The notes beneath the pieces are model-generated. The model was given only the letters and a program-made list of their open reading frames with translations. It was not told the origin of the DNA and searched no databases. Position numbers and translations under genes: made by a program. A stretch of DNA of 27,940 bases from a virus: IMG/VR virus record IMGVR_UViG_3300030117_004777, positions 3,324 through 31,263 of that record; one strand, written 5' to 3'. Of this stretch, positions 13,933 through 23,783 are shown piece by piece; positions within the stretch are counted from its first letter, which is position 1; each line of letters opens with the position of its first letter.

Positions 13933-16149
13933 ATGGTAGAATTTATTAAACGATCAAGACAAACTGCAACCAACCAACCTATTGGTGTAGTGCGTATTAC
14001 TAATGATGATGGCGGTAAGTTTCGTGCAGACATGGCAATGGCGCGAGCAGTTCAAGGCGTTGCAGACTTTAGTATTAAAAAAGTAAAAGACCAGTATGAG
14101 AAAGAAGATTTAGAAGCAGCAGCATCACAGCCTATATTTTCACGAAATGAAGATGGTCAGCTAGAGCCAAATACTTTTGACAAAGCACCTGGCTTTTTAG
14201 GTATTGGTGAGCGTGAGCGTTCTACAAAAGCGCAAAATCTTTATAATAAACGTTTTGCTATATCTACAGAAAATGCAATGAACACTGAAGCATTAAATAT
14301 AGCTAATAATACAAAAAATGCAGAAGAGTTTAGACAACAGTTTGAAGCATATGTATCAGAGCAATCTGCGCTTATGGGTGAAAACTTTGACCCGATACTG
14401 CAGGCACAATATCAACTAGCAGCAGCTGACGTAGCTAATAAATATATCACAGGCAAACTTAAGGCTAGTCATGTAAAAGCAGAGCAAATGGCAGTTACAG
14501 ATTTAGCTGCAAATGTTAATGATGCTTATCGTGATGTACAAACATTAATTGAAAATGGACAATCTGAAGAAGCAGATTTGCTTCTTAAAGTAATTGAAAA
14601 AAATATAAATGATGAGTTTGAAAACAATAATCAATTTACTGCAAGTTTTCGAAATGATTTATTGCAACAAGGAATAAGAGCAGCAGCATTAGGCACAATA
14701 TTAAATATTAAACAAACGCCTAACGTAAATCCTTTAACAATCACCACTATGTTAGATAAAGCATTGCGTGATGGTAGTTATGTAACAGAACAATTTGGAC
14801 AACAACTTATAGAAGCAGGATTATCTCCAGAACAAGCTGTAAGTATTAGAACTGTATTTCAAGGCGCAAGTCCTGCAACAACAAATAATATTGCACAAGT
14901 TATGAGCGCAATCAAAGATGAAGAAAAACTTTTTGCTTCACAACTTGCATTAGAAAGTGCGTTTCAAAATCCTTCTGATGAAAATTTGAGAAATATATCA
15001 ACAACAGACGCAAATAATTATTTTACAGGACAGGCTATTGACACCTTTTTGCAGGGTCAGGAGTTGATAGGCGATTTACCACCAGTTCTTCAAAATATGG
15101 TAAATTACACAAAGGCAACAGGCAAAATGCCTACAGCATTTGAAGACCGAATCGACCAACTTCTTACAAATGCTGAAATGGATTCTACTACAGCTAAAAA
15201 CATTTTAAGAGTTGCCTTCCTTGCAACGCATAATGAAGTTGGTCAAAGAGTTGTTGATGGTATTAATGATACAAATTTAGGAATTATGTTTGCTGCCAAT
15301 AAAGTATTTGGTGGCGATATTGAAAAGGCAAGAAACCATTTACAGGAAGTTGCAACTGGAGCTTTGCAAGTAAGAAACGAAAAATATGGTAAAGTTTTGC
15401 AAGCACTAAACATACCTATTAAAGATAATTATGATAATCAAATTGGTAATTTATCAAAAGAAGGTAGGGCTGAAGTTAATAAACATCTTGTCAAATTAGC
15501 ATCTGAAGTTACAGGTGTTGATGAAGAAGATTTTAAAAATGTAAGAATGATAAATGCTTTAGAGCAAGCTGGATTAGCCGTATATGGAACATATGATAAT
15601 CCAGATTTGATATTAAAAGAGTTTATTAGATCAAACTTTGTAGAAACAAAATATTTAGTTAATCATAGATTTAGTGAAGTTGCCCCTGAAAGATACTTTT
15701 TTTCTGAGCAAGATGAAAAGAAATTTGTAAGTTTTGTTAATAGACTTATTGTAGAGAATGAAGGTTTATCTGTTTCGGTTACTGATATACCAGTAGGGCA
15801 AATGCCTTTAGCTATGGCAGAAGAATTATCCGCACGGACAGGTCAACCAATAGCTGGTCAAAATTTATTAGGTAATGGTTATTTTCTTGAATATGATAAC
15901 TCTTCTACTATGTCTGAGCCACGATATTTTATTCGTGACCCTAAAAATAACTATCTTACAACTAGCACAGAGTTTGGTGAACAAAATCTAGTAATAGATT
16001 TTAAAAAGGTAAACGCTAACAATGCAATCAAAACAAGGTTAGCTGTAAATAAAGCTATACAAGAAGCAGCTAGAAGAGATGCCCTTGAGCTTTCAGACCC
16101 AGAAAAAACAGCGCGTGGTATTGCTGCGTCAGGCTTTGGTGTAATGTAA
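13933..16149 (+). CDS. internal virion protein, T7 gp15-like
   Basis: A 738-residue, almost wholly helical protein rich in Asn, Gln, Ala and Glu. It opens MVEFIKRSRQTATNQPIGVV and has a helix-rich body typical of T7 gp15, which forms the periplasmic tube of the DNA-ejection complex (747 residues in T7). The assignment rests on length, composition and position between the gp14-like and gp16-like genes. The gene is directly followed by the next ATG. Confidence 0.8.
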   Translation: MVEFIKRSRQTATNQPIGVVRITNDDGGKFRADMAMARAVQGVADFSIKKVKDQYEKEDLEAAASQPIFSRNEDGQLEPNTFDKAPGFLGIGERERSTKAQNLYNKRFAISTENAMNTEALNIANNTKNAEEFRQQFEAYVSEQSALMGENFDPILQAQYQLAAADVANKYITGKLKASHVKAEQMAVTDLAANVNDAYRDVQTLIENGQSEEADLLLKVIEKNINDEFENNNQFTASFRNDLLQQGIRAAALGTILNIKQTPNVNPLTITTMLDKALRDGSYVTEQFGQQLIEAGLSPEQAVSIRTVFQGASPATTNNIAQVMSAIKDEEKLFASQLALESAFQNPSDENLRNISTTDANNYFTGQAIDTFLQGQELIGDLPPVLQNMVNYTKATGKMPTAFEDRIDQLLTNAEMDSTTAKNILRVAFLATHNEVGQRVVDGINDTNLGIMFAANKVFGGDIEKARNHLQEVATGALQVRNEKYGKVLQALNIPIKDNYDNQIGNLSKEGRAEVNKHLVKLASEVTGVDEEDFKNVRMINALEQAGLAVYGTYDNPDLILKEFIRSNFVETKYLVNHRFSEVAPERYFFSEQDEKKFVSFVNRLIVENEGLSVSVTDIPVGQMPLAMAEELSARTGQPIAGQNLLGNGYFLEYDNSSTMSEPRYFIRDPKNNYLTTSTEFGEQNLVIDFKKVNANNAIKTRLAVNKAIQEAARRDALELSDPEKTARGIAASGFGVM

Positions 16150-19100
16150 ATGGGATTATTACCAGTATCATCTGCAAGCGCACTTAGTATAAATCAATCG
16201 GTAGACGATATAAATCAGCGTGTGCAGCCTTCATCATTTACACAAAACTTTTCTGATCAACTTGGTTATTTTTACCAGCCAATAATACGTCAGACAGAAG
16301 AAGCATTACTGTTTGGTAGTGAAGAAGATAATGACTTTGATTTTGTTGATGAACTGACAAAGCTAGATGATAACTTTATCATTAATCATGCGGCTGATTT
16401 GGTTGGCTCAAGAAGCAAAGCACAGTTTGATTATCGTATAGATACAATCAGACAGAACCAGGCAAGACGACAACGCATGGAAACAAAGAGTTGGTATAGC
16501 CCAAGTTCTTTACTTGCTGGTCTTATTGATCCATTGAATATTCTATTTGCTGTTCCATTTATTGGCGTACCTCTGGGTACTATTGTTAAAGGTGGTATGG
16601 GAGTTAAGGCGGCGGCGGCAGCTGGTGCAAAAGGTGGTTTTTATTCTGCGGCGGCTGGTGAGGCTATACGTTATCCATTTGATGATTTAGCTACACCGCT
16701 TGAGGCTACTGGTAATATTGCAGCAACAACTTTGTTTAGTAGTTTGATAGGCTCTGCTCCAAGTGCATTTAGGGCGGCTGCACCTGTTATACGCAAAGCG
16801 GCAAGCCGTACAGCTGAGTATAATGACCCTGTTGTTATGGGTGATACACTGCGTGTGCCTGACACTGTGCCAGCAACTAGAGAAGATGTAATTGCTAATC
16901 AAGAGGCGTATGCAGAAAAAGTACGCAAAGTATATAAAGAAACAGGCGAATATCCAGAAAATAGATTTTATGATGAACTGCCCGAAGGCACAGAATATGT
17001 AGATATAGAGATTGTGCGCGGCAAAGTACCTCAAGAGCCTGGCAGAGAAGATTATGTTGCTGCTAAATTTAAAGGTAAAGAAGGTAAAATATACTGGGAT
17101 GAAGAATATTTAATTAATACTTGGAAAGAAAAGCCTTGGTCAAAACCAAAAGTTGAGGGTGTTGAGCCTTTGCCAGATGTATATTTTCAAACACCAGAAG
17201 AGTGGGCAAGGTTTGTACTATATCATGAAACACGCCATGCACGTTCTTCTCCAAGACCAGATGAGACTACACCACAATACGAAAATAGAATGAATCAAGA
17301 GGCGCTTGCTTTGTTAGCGCAAGGCAATGGTCTTAAAAGTAATCCACTTAATTTTATTCTTAAAACACCAATATACAAAGATAGCCCTGCATTACGGACT
17401 TTATTTGATAAAAAAGCACCTGATACAGTTAAAATGATGGTAGCAAATCTTACAAATAATGCATCTGTAGCTTTAGAAAAAAATATGCCTACAGCCAAAC
17501 TTGGTTTTAATAATCAATCATTACAAGCTAGAGCATTTATTGGCGAACTGATGGGTGAACAATTATATAATGACTTTGCAACTGCATACTCAAGATATAT
17601 TAAAGATGATGTAGATGCAAAACGCGCTCAAGTCCCTTTGGTTGGTTTTGATATTGATCCTGCACTAAATACACTAAATAAAGCCTTTGGAGAAACTAGT
17701 AAATTTAGTTTGCCTGAGTTTATAAGTGGCATGCTTACTAGGCGTATACTTTTTCAAGACCCAAAGTTTGCAGCAAATAATACTAAAACAGATATAGAAA
17801 AAGATTTATTTAATGCCATTGATAAAAAAATGGATGAAATGGGGGACTATCTTGCTGATACAGGTGCAATTGTAGATGCAGCTAGAGCAGATGTTGAAGT
17901 AAAAGCATTAACACCAGAAATAAATAAAATTAAAGAAAAATTAGAAGAATATACAGAAACATCAATAGAAAATGTTGCTGATCAAGAAACTGTTGATTTA
18001 ATTAATTTTGTACAAAAAAATAGTATGGATGCAAACCCACTAAAACTTGAAGATTTGCCTAAATCTCCAGACGAACCTTCTGTTTTTATACACACAATGA
18101 GGAATGAAAAAGGAGCAAATAGAACAAGTGATCAGTTTGTAAGTATTCCTGAAGGCGGTACTTTGGAAATAAAGCATATGGGTAAAGAATTTACATATGA
18201 AGAGGATGGTAAAACTATTGTAAGAAAAGGAGCATTTTATAATGTTTATGGTAATGTTAATAATATAGGTCTTACAGCAGAAGATTTAATTGCAGCTTAT
18301 GGCGAACCACGAATTGGTAATCTTGGATATTTTTATAAATCAAAAAATCGAAACGATGAAATATCAAAAAAATGGCGCAAGATAGATGATGAAGATGTAT
18401 ATACTAATAGAATGACCGACGAAGATTTGTTTCGTCCACTTGAGTTTATATCTACAGAAAAACGTCAAACATTTACAAAACAAAATACAACTTATATTGC
18501 CAGCCTAAGAAATGAACTAGCCTTTAAAGAAGATAAGTTAAAATATTTTAAAGGCGTTGTTGAAGATGGAAGGTCTAATAAAAATTATCAAAGCCCACTT
18601 AAATTTGATGTAGAAAAAAAGTTAGTTACAGAAAAACAGCAACAAAAATTAGTAAACATTTTAACGGAGCATTATAAAGAAAATCCTTTAACTCAATTTT
18701 GGGATTCAAAAAATAAACGATGGGGTAGATATGTTGCTAAAGAAAATTTTGAATTGATAAGGGACACTAATAGAAAAGCTGGAGTTAAAGAAAGTCTGCG
18801 TATTCTTGATCCACGCAAAGATGCTCAAGATACTGTAAATAGAATAGTTAGCAGAAAAGTTGATGATGAGTTGCTTGAAGTCAGTGATGGTGTACCAAAT
18901 GATTACTATTTTATACAGCGCAGAACATTAGATATACCTGAATATAAAATTGTGCAGTTTTTGCGTACAGATATGAGTGGTATGTTTCAATATTTTGCAA
19001 CAACTGGTCGTAGAGCAGAGTGGTCAAGAGTATTTGGTAGGCAAAGTTTAGATGATTTACTTAATGAAATAGAAAAACAAGGTAAACAAAATGGAAATAC

Positions 19101-20571
19101 TGCAAAAGAAATAGCTAGATATAAAGCTGATTTTAAAACTGATGTTGAAAGAATATTTAGAGTACAAATACAAGACCCAACAGCATTAAATACAAGATTT
19201 GCAAATGGCTTGCGTAAAATCACATCAATGACTTACTTGCCACAAACTGCAGTAACATCCGTATCTGAGTTAGGTATCTTTGCCCTTGAAAGAGGTATTG
19301 GAAAAAATATTGCACCACTGATTGATACTGCAAATTATCCAATGCTTACGCAAAACCGTAAAGATGTTTCAAAAATGCTGTATGGGCTAGACCTTGCTAG
19401 CAACTTAGATTTTATGACACGAAGAGTTGATGGCGATCATTTGATAACTTCTAATGAGTCAATGATTGAAAAGGGTCTTGAACGTATGCAAGGCTTATAC
19501 TTTAACTCACCAGTTGGTAACTTTCTTGGTGCATTTACAAAACAATTAAGATTGTTAAATTCTACAATGCAAGCTGATGAAATAGGTGGGCTTGCTTTAT
19601 CTGTTGCAAAAACTGGTAAGTTAGACGCTAAAGATGCAGAAAAAATGTCTAGGCTTGGGCTTGAGATAGAAGACTTAGCAGCCATTGGTAATTTAAAAAA
19701 ACCAACAGGCGAAAATATAATTGAAGCGCAAAAAATAAAGTTTGGCAATTTTCACTTACTTAATACTAGTGAGTGGCCTTTAGACACTTTGGCTCAACGT
19801 GAATTGTATCGCAAAGTGCAAACTGCAATAAATCTACAATCACAAAATACAATACTAATGTCACAAGCAATGGATAGACCAGCAGCTATGGATGGTGTTA
19901 TCTATTTCCAACGTAGTGCTTTGACAGATAAAATAGGGCTTAAGGTTGATCCAAAGCTAACCACAGATGGTGTGGAAATGGTAAGGTTTGAGTCAGGTGC
20001 TATGACTTTACCATATAGTCTTTTAAGCTGGAGTGTTGCAGCTACAAGCAGATTACCCCTGGCAATGGTAGACCCTGCAAGGAAATATCGTATTCAAGGT
20101 GCATTAGGTATGCTTGGCTTTGCGTATTTTTCTTTACATTTACAAAAGCCTGATTGGTGGTTTGAAACAAAAGATAAGCCAGAGTTGTTTCAAAGAATTG
20201 TTGAACGCAGCGGTGTGTTAGGTGTGTATTCAGATATATATTATATGGCTTTGCAGAATATGATTGCTCATGGTGTGGTTGATAAAGATAATCCATTTTT
20301 ACAAGGTAAGTATAATGCAAGTAAGTTCGATGCAGCTACAGAGCCTTTAGGCGCACCATTTGGGCAGATGACAGAACTTACAGAAGCAATATATGAGTTA
20401 ATGACAGGTGATGGTGATTTTGCAAAAGTAGGAAAACAGTTGCCATTCCAGGGAACACCCATAATTGGCGGTACATCTAGTTTACTTTATGGTTGGGTAA
20501 CTGGTGTTGAGCAAGATTCACAAGCGCTGATTGAGGCAGAGCAAGATATAGGTACAGCATTTAGAAGATAG
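16150..20571 (+). CDS. giant internal virion protein, T7 gp16-like, with HExxH motif
   Basis: A 1473-residue protein, close to T7 gp16 (1318), the inner part of the ejection machine. A hydrophobic N-terminal stretch (around residues 118-165) includes LLAGLIDPLNILFAVPFIGV and alanine-rich helices. I see no transglycosylase motif of the kind at the N-terminus of T7 gp16. Instead YHETRHARS at residues 358-366 is an HExxH zinc-protease motif (H359, E360, H363), with E384 as a candidate third ligand. The middle (residues about 290-930) is more AT-rich and Lys-rich than the flanks and may be an inserted region. The rest is long and helical with a hydrophobic C-terminal part (ALGMLGFAYFSLHL). Confidence 0.85.
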   Translation: MGLLPVSSASALSINQSVDDINQRVQPSSFTQNFSDQLGYFYQPIIRQTEEALLFGSEEDNDFDFVDELTKLDDNFIINHAADLVGSRSKAQFDYRIDTIRQNQARRQRMETKSWYSPSSLLAGLIDPLNILFAVPFIGVPLGTIVKGGMGVKAAAAAGAKGGFYSAAAGEAIRYPFDDLATPLEATGNIAATTLFSSLIGSAPSAFRAAAPVIRKAASRTAEYNDPVVMGDTLRVPDTVPATREDVIANQEAYAEKVRKVYKETGEYPENRFYDELPEGTEYVDIEIVRGKVPQEPGREDYVAAKFKGKEGKIYWDEEYLINTWKEKPWSKPKVEGVEPLPDVYFQTPEEWARFVLYHETRHARSSPRPDETTPQYENRMNQEALALLAQGNGLKSNPLNFILKTPIYKDSPALRTLFDKKAPDTVKMMVANLTNNASVALEKNMPTAKLGFNNQSLQARAFIGELMGEQLYNDFATAYSRYIKDDVDAKRAQVPLVGFDIDPALNTLNKAFGETSKFSLPEFISGMLTRRILFQDPKFAANNTKTDIEKDLFNAIDKKMDEMGDYLADTGAIVDAARADVEVKALTPEINKIKEKLEEYTETSIENVADQETVDLINFVQKNSMDANPLKLEDLPKSPDEPSVFIHTMRNEKGANRTSDQFVSIPEGGTLEIKHMGKEFTYEEDGKTIVRKGAFYNVYGNVNNIGLTAEDLIAAYGEPRIGNLGYFYKSKNRNDEISKKWRKIDDEDVYTNRMTDEDLFRPLEFISTEKRQTFTKQNTTYIASLRNELAFKEDKLKYFKGVVEDGRSNKNYQSPLKFDVEKKLVTEKQQQKLVNILTEHYKENPLTQFWDSKNKRWGRYVAKENFELIRDTNRKAGVKESLRILDPRKDAQDTVNRIVSRKVDDELLEVSDGVPNDYYFIQRRTLDIPEYKIVQFLRTDMSGMFQYFATTGRRAEWSRVFGRQSLDDLLNEIEKQGKQNGNTAKEIARYKADFKTDVERIFRVQIQDPTALNTRFANGLRKITSMTYLPQTAVTSVSELGIFALERGIGKNIAPLIDTANYPMLTQNRKDVSKMLYGLDLASNLDFMTRRVDGDHLITSNESMIEKGLERMQGLYFNSPVGNFLGAFTKQLRLLNSTMQADEIGGLALSVAKTGKLDAKDAEKMSRLGLEIEDLAAIGNLKKPTGENIIEAQKIKFGNFHLLNTSEWPLDTLAQRELYRKVQTAINLQSQNTILMSQAMDRPAAMDGVIYFQRSALTDKIGLKVDPKLTTDGVEMVRFESGAMTLPYSLLSWSVAATSRLPLAMVDPARKYRIQGALGMLGFAYFSLHLQKPDWWFETKDKPELFQRIVERSGVLGVYSDIYYMALQNMIAHGVVDKDNPFLQGKYNASKFDAATEPLGAPFGQMTELTEAIYELMTGDGDFAKVGKQLPFQGTPIIGGTSSLLYGWVTGVEQDSQALIEAEQDIGTAFRR

Positions 20572-20607
20572 ATAGACTTTAGTTTTATTTTTTTGTAGGG
20601 TAACGAC

Positions 20608-23600
20608 ATGACTATTAGTTTGGCAGATAATACACCGAGAATATCGTACACTGTAGCCCAGGGGGTAACGCAGACTAGCTTTACTGTGCCTTTTGAGTTC
20701 TTTGATAATGGCGATTTAAAGGTTTATGTTGATGGTACTCTTAAAACAATTACTACCCATTATACTGTATCCGGTGGTGATGGTAGTACTGGCACCATTA
20801 CTATGTCTGTCACTGGTGCTAGTGGCGGTTCTACTGTTGTTATCACTCGTGACATACCTCTTGCTAGGACTACTGACTTTCCTACATCAGGTGCTTTTGC
20901 AGTTGCGACACTCAATCGTGAACTTGACCGCTTTACTGCTATGCAAGCTGATAGAGCAGATGACAACGACAGGTCGATCAAACTAAAAGACCAAGACGCT
21001 ACCTCAAGCATGGAGTTACCACTCAAAGCAGATAGAGTAGGTAAATATCTTAGATTTAATGAAACATCAGGTGACATCGAACCAACAGCACAAGCAGTTG
21101 ATACAAGCGGTATTACAACTACCTTGCTTGCAGATAGTGCAGTTACTACAGCTAAAATAAACGATGCAGCAGTTACAACAGCAAAACTAGATAGTGCATC
21201 TGTAACCACAGCCAAAATAGCAGATACAGGCGTTACAGGCGCAAAACTAAACACAGATGCTATATCAGCCCAAACAGCCCTAACATCAGGTCTAGCGGCT
21301 ACTGACGAGCTTCTTGTGAGCGATGGCGGCACACTTAAGCGCATGGATGTAAGTGTTGTTACTGATTACTACAAAGATTTATCAGTTACAGAAACAAACA
21401 AAACCCTTACAAGCGCAGTTCTCAATGGCACAATAAGCGGCACATCTATTAAAGATGAAGACGATATGTCCTCTAATAGTGCTAGTCATTTAGCTACACA
21501 ACAATCAATCAAAGCCTATGTAGATGCAACAGTTACTGCAGAAGATTTAGATGTAACAACAGACAGTGGTACGATTGCTATCGACCTGGATAGTGAAACA
21601 CTTACTATCTCAGGGGGTGAAGGCATTGATACATCTGCTACATCTAATACTGTCACCATTGCAGCTGAGACGGCTACGACGTCGAATCTCGGTGTTGCTA
21701 GTTTTAGTTCTGACAATTTTGATGTTAGCAGTGGTGCTGTATCAATTAAAGATGGTGGGGTTGTTACTGCAGAATTAGCGGCAGACGCTGTTACTGGCGC
21801 AAAAATAGCAGATAATGCAATAAGTGAAGAGCATCTTGATCCGAGTGTTATTAGTGGTTTGACAGATGCAACTATTGCTTCTGCTGATCATCTTATGTTT
21901 TTAGATGCAACAGATGGTGCGTTAAAGAAAGTTGATGCTGGTGAGTTAGGTGTGGGTGCTGCGCTTACTGATGTTGTGGGGGATACAACACCACAATTAG
22001 GTGGTAATTTAGATGTTAATGGTAATGCTATTGTTTCTGTGTCTAATGGTGATATTGATATTACACCCAATGGCACTGGTGAAGTAAATATATCCAAAGT
22101 AGATATTGATGCAGGCGCTATTGATGGCACAACTATTGGTGCAAATAGTGCAGCAGCTGGTACATTTTCTTCAGCGACTGTCACTGGCGACCTGACTGTT
22201 GACACAGACACGTTATTCGTCGATGCATCTGCAGATGCAGTCGGCATCGGCACGACTTCGCCAGATAATAATTTACATATTCACACGGATGCTGGTGACG
22301 AAGGTATTTTAATTAAATCTACAGGTAACACTTCAAATGCAATTATTTCAGATGCAAACAGAAGCGGCTCTGGCTCTGTTATAAATAATCTTCAAGGTAG
22401 GTGGAACGGAACTGCTGTTGCAGATATGTTATTTCTTACGGGTTCAGATACATCTAACAAAGATGATGGCGTAATAACTTTTAGAACCAGTAGTGCAAAT
22501 AACATTTCAGAACGTATGCGTATCAACAGTTCGGGCAATGTCGGCATCGGTACGACTACTGTTACATCGGGTGCTGGCTGGACACCTAGAATGGTGCTTG
22601 CTGAAACAAGTGGTTCACCTGCTGTTATTTTAAAAGGTGATAACTCACAAGAAGGCTCAGTAGGTGCAAGTAATGGTCTATATATAGATTGTTTTGGTTC
22701 AACAACTGGCACGAACAATAATATCATATTTAGAAACACATCTAGTAATAGTAATTTTAGTGCACAAGAACGCATGCGTATAACACACGATGGCAGTGTG
22801 CTGGTGGGGAAAACTGCCGCCAACACTAGCGTTGCAGGAATAGAAGCAAGAAATGCTGGACTGCTTGTTGCGACTAGGGATGGCGGTCAGCCCTTATTGA
22901 TTGACCGATTAACAGATGATGGTGACTTAGTTTTGTTTCGTCAAGACGGCACAGCAGAAGGTTCAATATCAGTAAGTGGCACAACAGTTTCATACAATGG
23001 TGGTCACTTATCAAGATGGTCACAACTTACTGATGGCACAAAAGATACATCTATTCTTAAAGGCACAGTTATGACAAACTTAGACCAAATGGCAGTCTGG
23101 TCACATGATGCTGTTGCCGCAACATATTATGTTGATGGCGATGAGTTGCCAGAAATTACACCTGCAACATATTACACAGAAGATGACACATTACCTGACG
23201 GAGTATCAGTCGGTGATGAAAAGACCGCCGCAGTCTATGCACAAGTCGGTGACGAAAAAACGCCAGCCGTTGATGCTTTTACAGAAGATAACGAACAACT
23301 TAACTGCATGGCTGTATCATCCGTCGAAGGTGATACAAACGTCGCAGGTGTGTTCGTAAATTGGGATAATGACGATGACCAGTTCAATGACATGAATATA
23401 GCCATGACAGGGGATATGGTTATCCGTATTGCACAAGGCACAACAGTCGCAAGGGGTGACTTGCTTATGTCGGCTGGTGATGGCACAGCCAAGCCGCAAG
23501 ATGATGATATTGTTCGTAGCAAAACGATTGCAAAGGTTACATCAACAAATGTTTCACATACTTATGACGATGGCTCGTATCTCGTGCCGTGCGTATTAAT

Positions 23601-23610
23601 GGCGTGTTAA
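20608..23610 (+). CDS. tail fibre protein, T7 gp17-like N-terminus
   Basis: A 1000-residue receptor-binding fibre. Residues 1-150 (TVPFEFFDNGDLKVYVDGTL, ITRDIPLARTTDFPTSGAFA, ATLNRELDRFTAMQAD) match the T7 gp17 N-terminal domain that docks to the tail. Next come four 10-residue repeats (about residues 176-215) and beta-rich shaft with GIGTTSP-type motifs around 22240 and 22545. The C-terminal about 200 residues contain GHLSRWSQLTDGTKDTSILK, an Asp/Glu-rich insert with repeated GDEKT, and TNVAGVFVNWDND, a module I recall from marine phage fibres. I do not see a clear S74 chaperone motif. AGGGTAAC precedes the ATG. Confidence 0.9.
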   Translation: MTISLADNTPRISYTVAQGVTQTSFTVPFEFFDNGDLKVYVDGTLKTITTHYTVSGGDGSTGTITMSVTGASGGSTVVITRDIPLARTTDFPTSGAFAVATLNRELDRFTAMQADRADDNDRSIKLKDQDATSSMELPLKADRVGKYLRFNETSGDIEPTAQAVDTSGITTTLLADSAVTTAKINDAAVTTAKLDSASVTTAKIADTGVTGAKLNTDAISAQTALTSGLAATDELLVSDGGTLKRMDVSVVTDYYKDLSVTETNKTLTSAVLNGTISGTSIKDEDDMSSNSASHLATQQSIKAYVDATVTAEDLDVTTDSGTIAIDLDSETLTISGGEGIDTSATSNTVTIAAETATTSNLGVASFSSDNFDVSSGAVSIKDGGVVTAELAADAVTGAKIADNAISEEHLDPSVISGLTDATIASADHLMFLDATDGALKKVDAGELGVGAALTDVVGDTTPQLGGNLDVNGNAIVSVSNGDIDITPNGTGEVNISKVDIDAGAIDGTTIGANSAAAGTFSSATVTGDLTVDTDTLFVDASADAVGIGTTSPDNNLHIHTDAGDEGILIKSTGNTSNAIISDANRSGSGSVINNLQGRWNGTAVADMLFLTGSDTSNKDDGVITFRTSSANNISERMRINSSGNVGIGTTTVTSGAGWTPRMVLAETSGSPAVILKGDNSQEGSVGASNGLYIDCFGSTTGTNNNIIFRNTSSNSNFSAQERMRITHDGSVLVGKTAANTSVAGIEARNAGLLVATRDGGQPLLIDRLTDDGDLVLFRQDGTAEGSISVSGTTVSYNGGHLSRWSQLTDGTKDTSILKGTVMTNLDQMAVWSHDAVAATYYVDGDELPEITPATYYTEDDTLPDGVSVGDEKTAAVYAQVGDEKTPAVDAFTEDNEQLNCMAVSSVEGDTNVAGVFVNWDNDDDQFNDMNIAMTGDMVIRIAQGTTVARGDLLMSAGDGTAKPQDDDIVRSKTIAKVTSTNVSHTYDDGSYLVPCVLMAC
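21133..21252 (+). repeat. four 30-base repeats in the fibre gene
   Basis: Four tandem units of ten codons, translating as DSAVTTAKIN, DAAVTTAKLD, SASVTTAKIA and DTGVTGAKLN. They keep the V-TT/G-AK core, diverge at the DNA level, and probably form a regular turn or coil of the fibre shaft. Units of this kind are common in phage fibres and can change in copy number. Confidence 0.85.
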
Positions 23611-23611
23611 G

Positions 23612-23782
23612 ATGGCAAAGCCCACTGTCACAGAAGTAAAGCAACAGATTGATACCCACGAAGCTATCTGCGCTGAGAGGTGGCAGGAAACTATTAATAG
23701 GATCAAGAGACTTGAGTTAGTTATTATTAGCTCTGGTGGGGCTACAATACTTTTATTAGTTAATATAGCTTTCGGTAGTTAA
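23612..23782 (+). CDS. small membrane protein in the lysis block (XhlA-like layout)
   Basis: A 56-residue protein starting MAKPTVTEVKQQIDTHEAIC, with a soluble helix and one C-terminal transmembrane segment (about residues 36-54, VIISSGGATILLLVNIAF). A coiled N-terminus followed by a single tail anchor resembles XhlA-type lysis proteins (inference). It starts one base after the fibre stop and ends one base before the next ATG, so it belongs to the late operon. Confidence 0.7.
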   Translation: MAKPTVTEVKQQIDTHEAICAERWQETINRIKRLELVIISSGGATILLLVNIAFGS

Positions 23783-23783
23783 A

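Noticed and set aside
21133-21252. CRISPR-like repeat array
   Set aside because: The repeats are in-frame, divergent protein repeats of the fibre without unique spacers.
20760-22826. Long minus-strand frames of 121-194 residues in the fibre gene
   Set aside because: They mirror the Thr/Ala/Ser-rich fibre codons in antisense and have no ribosome sites or recognisable domains.
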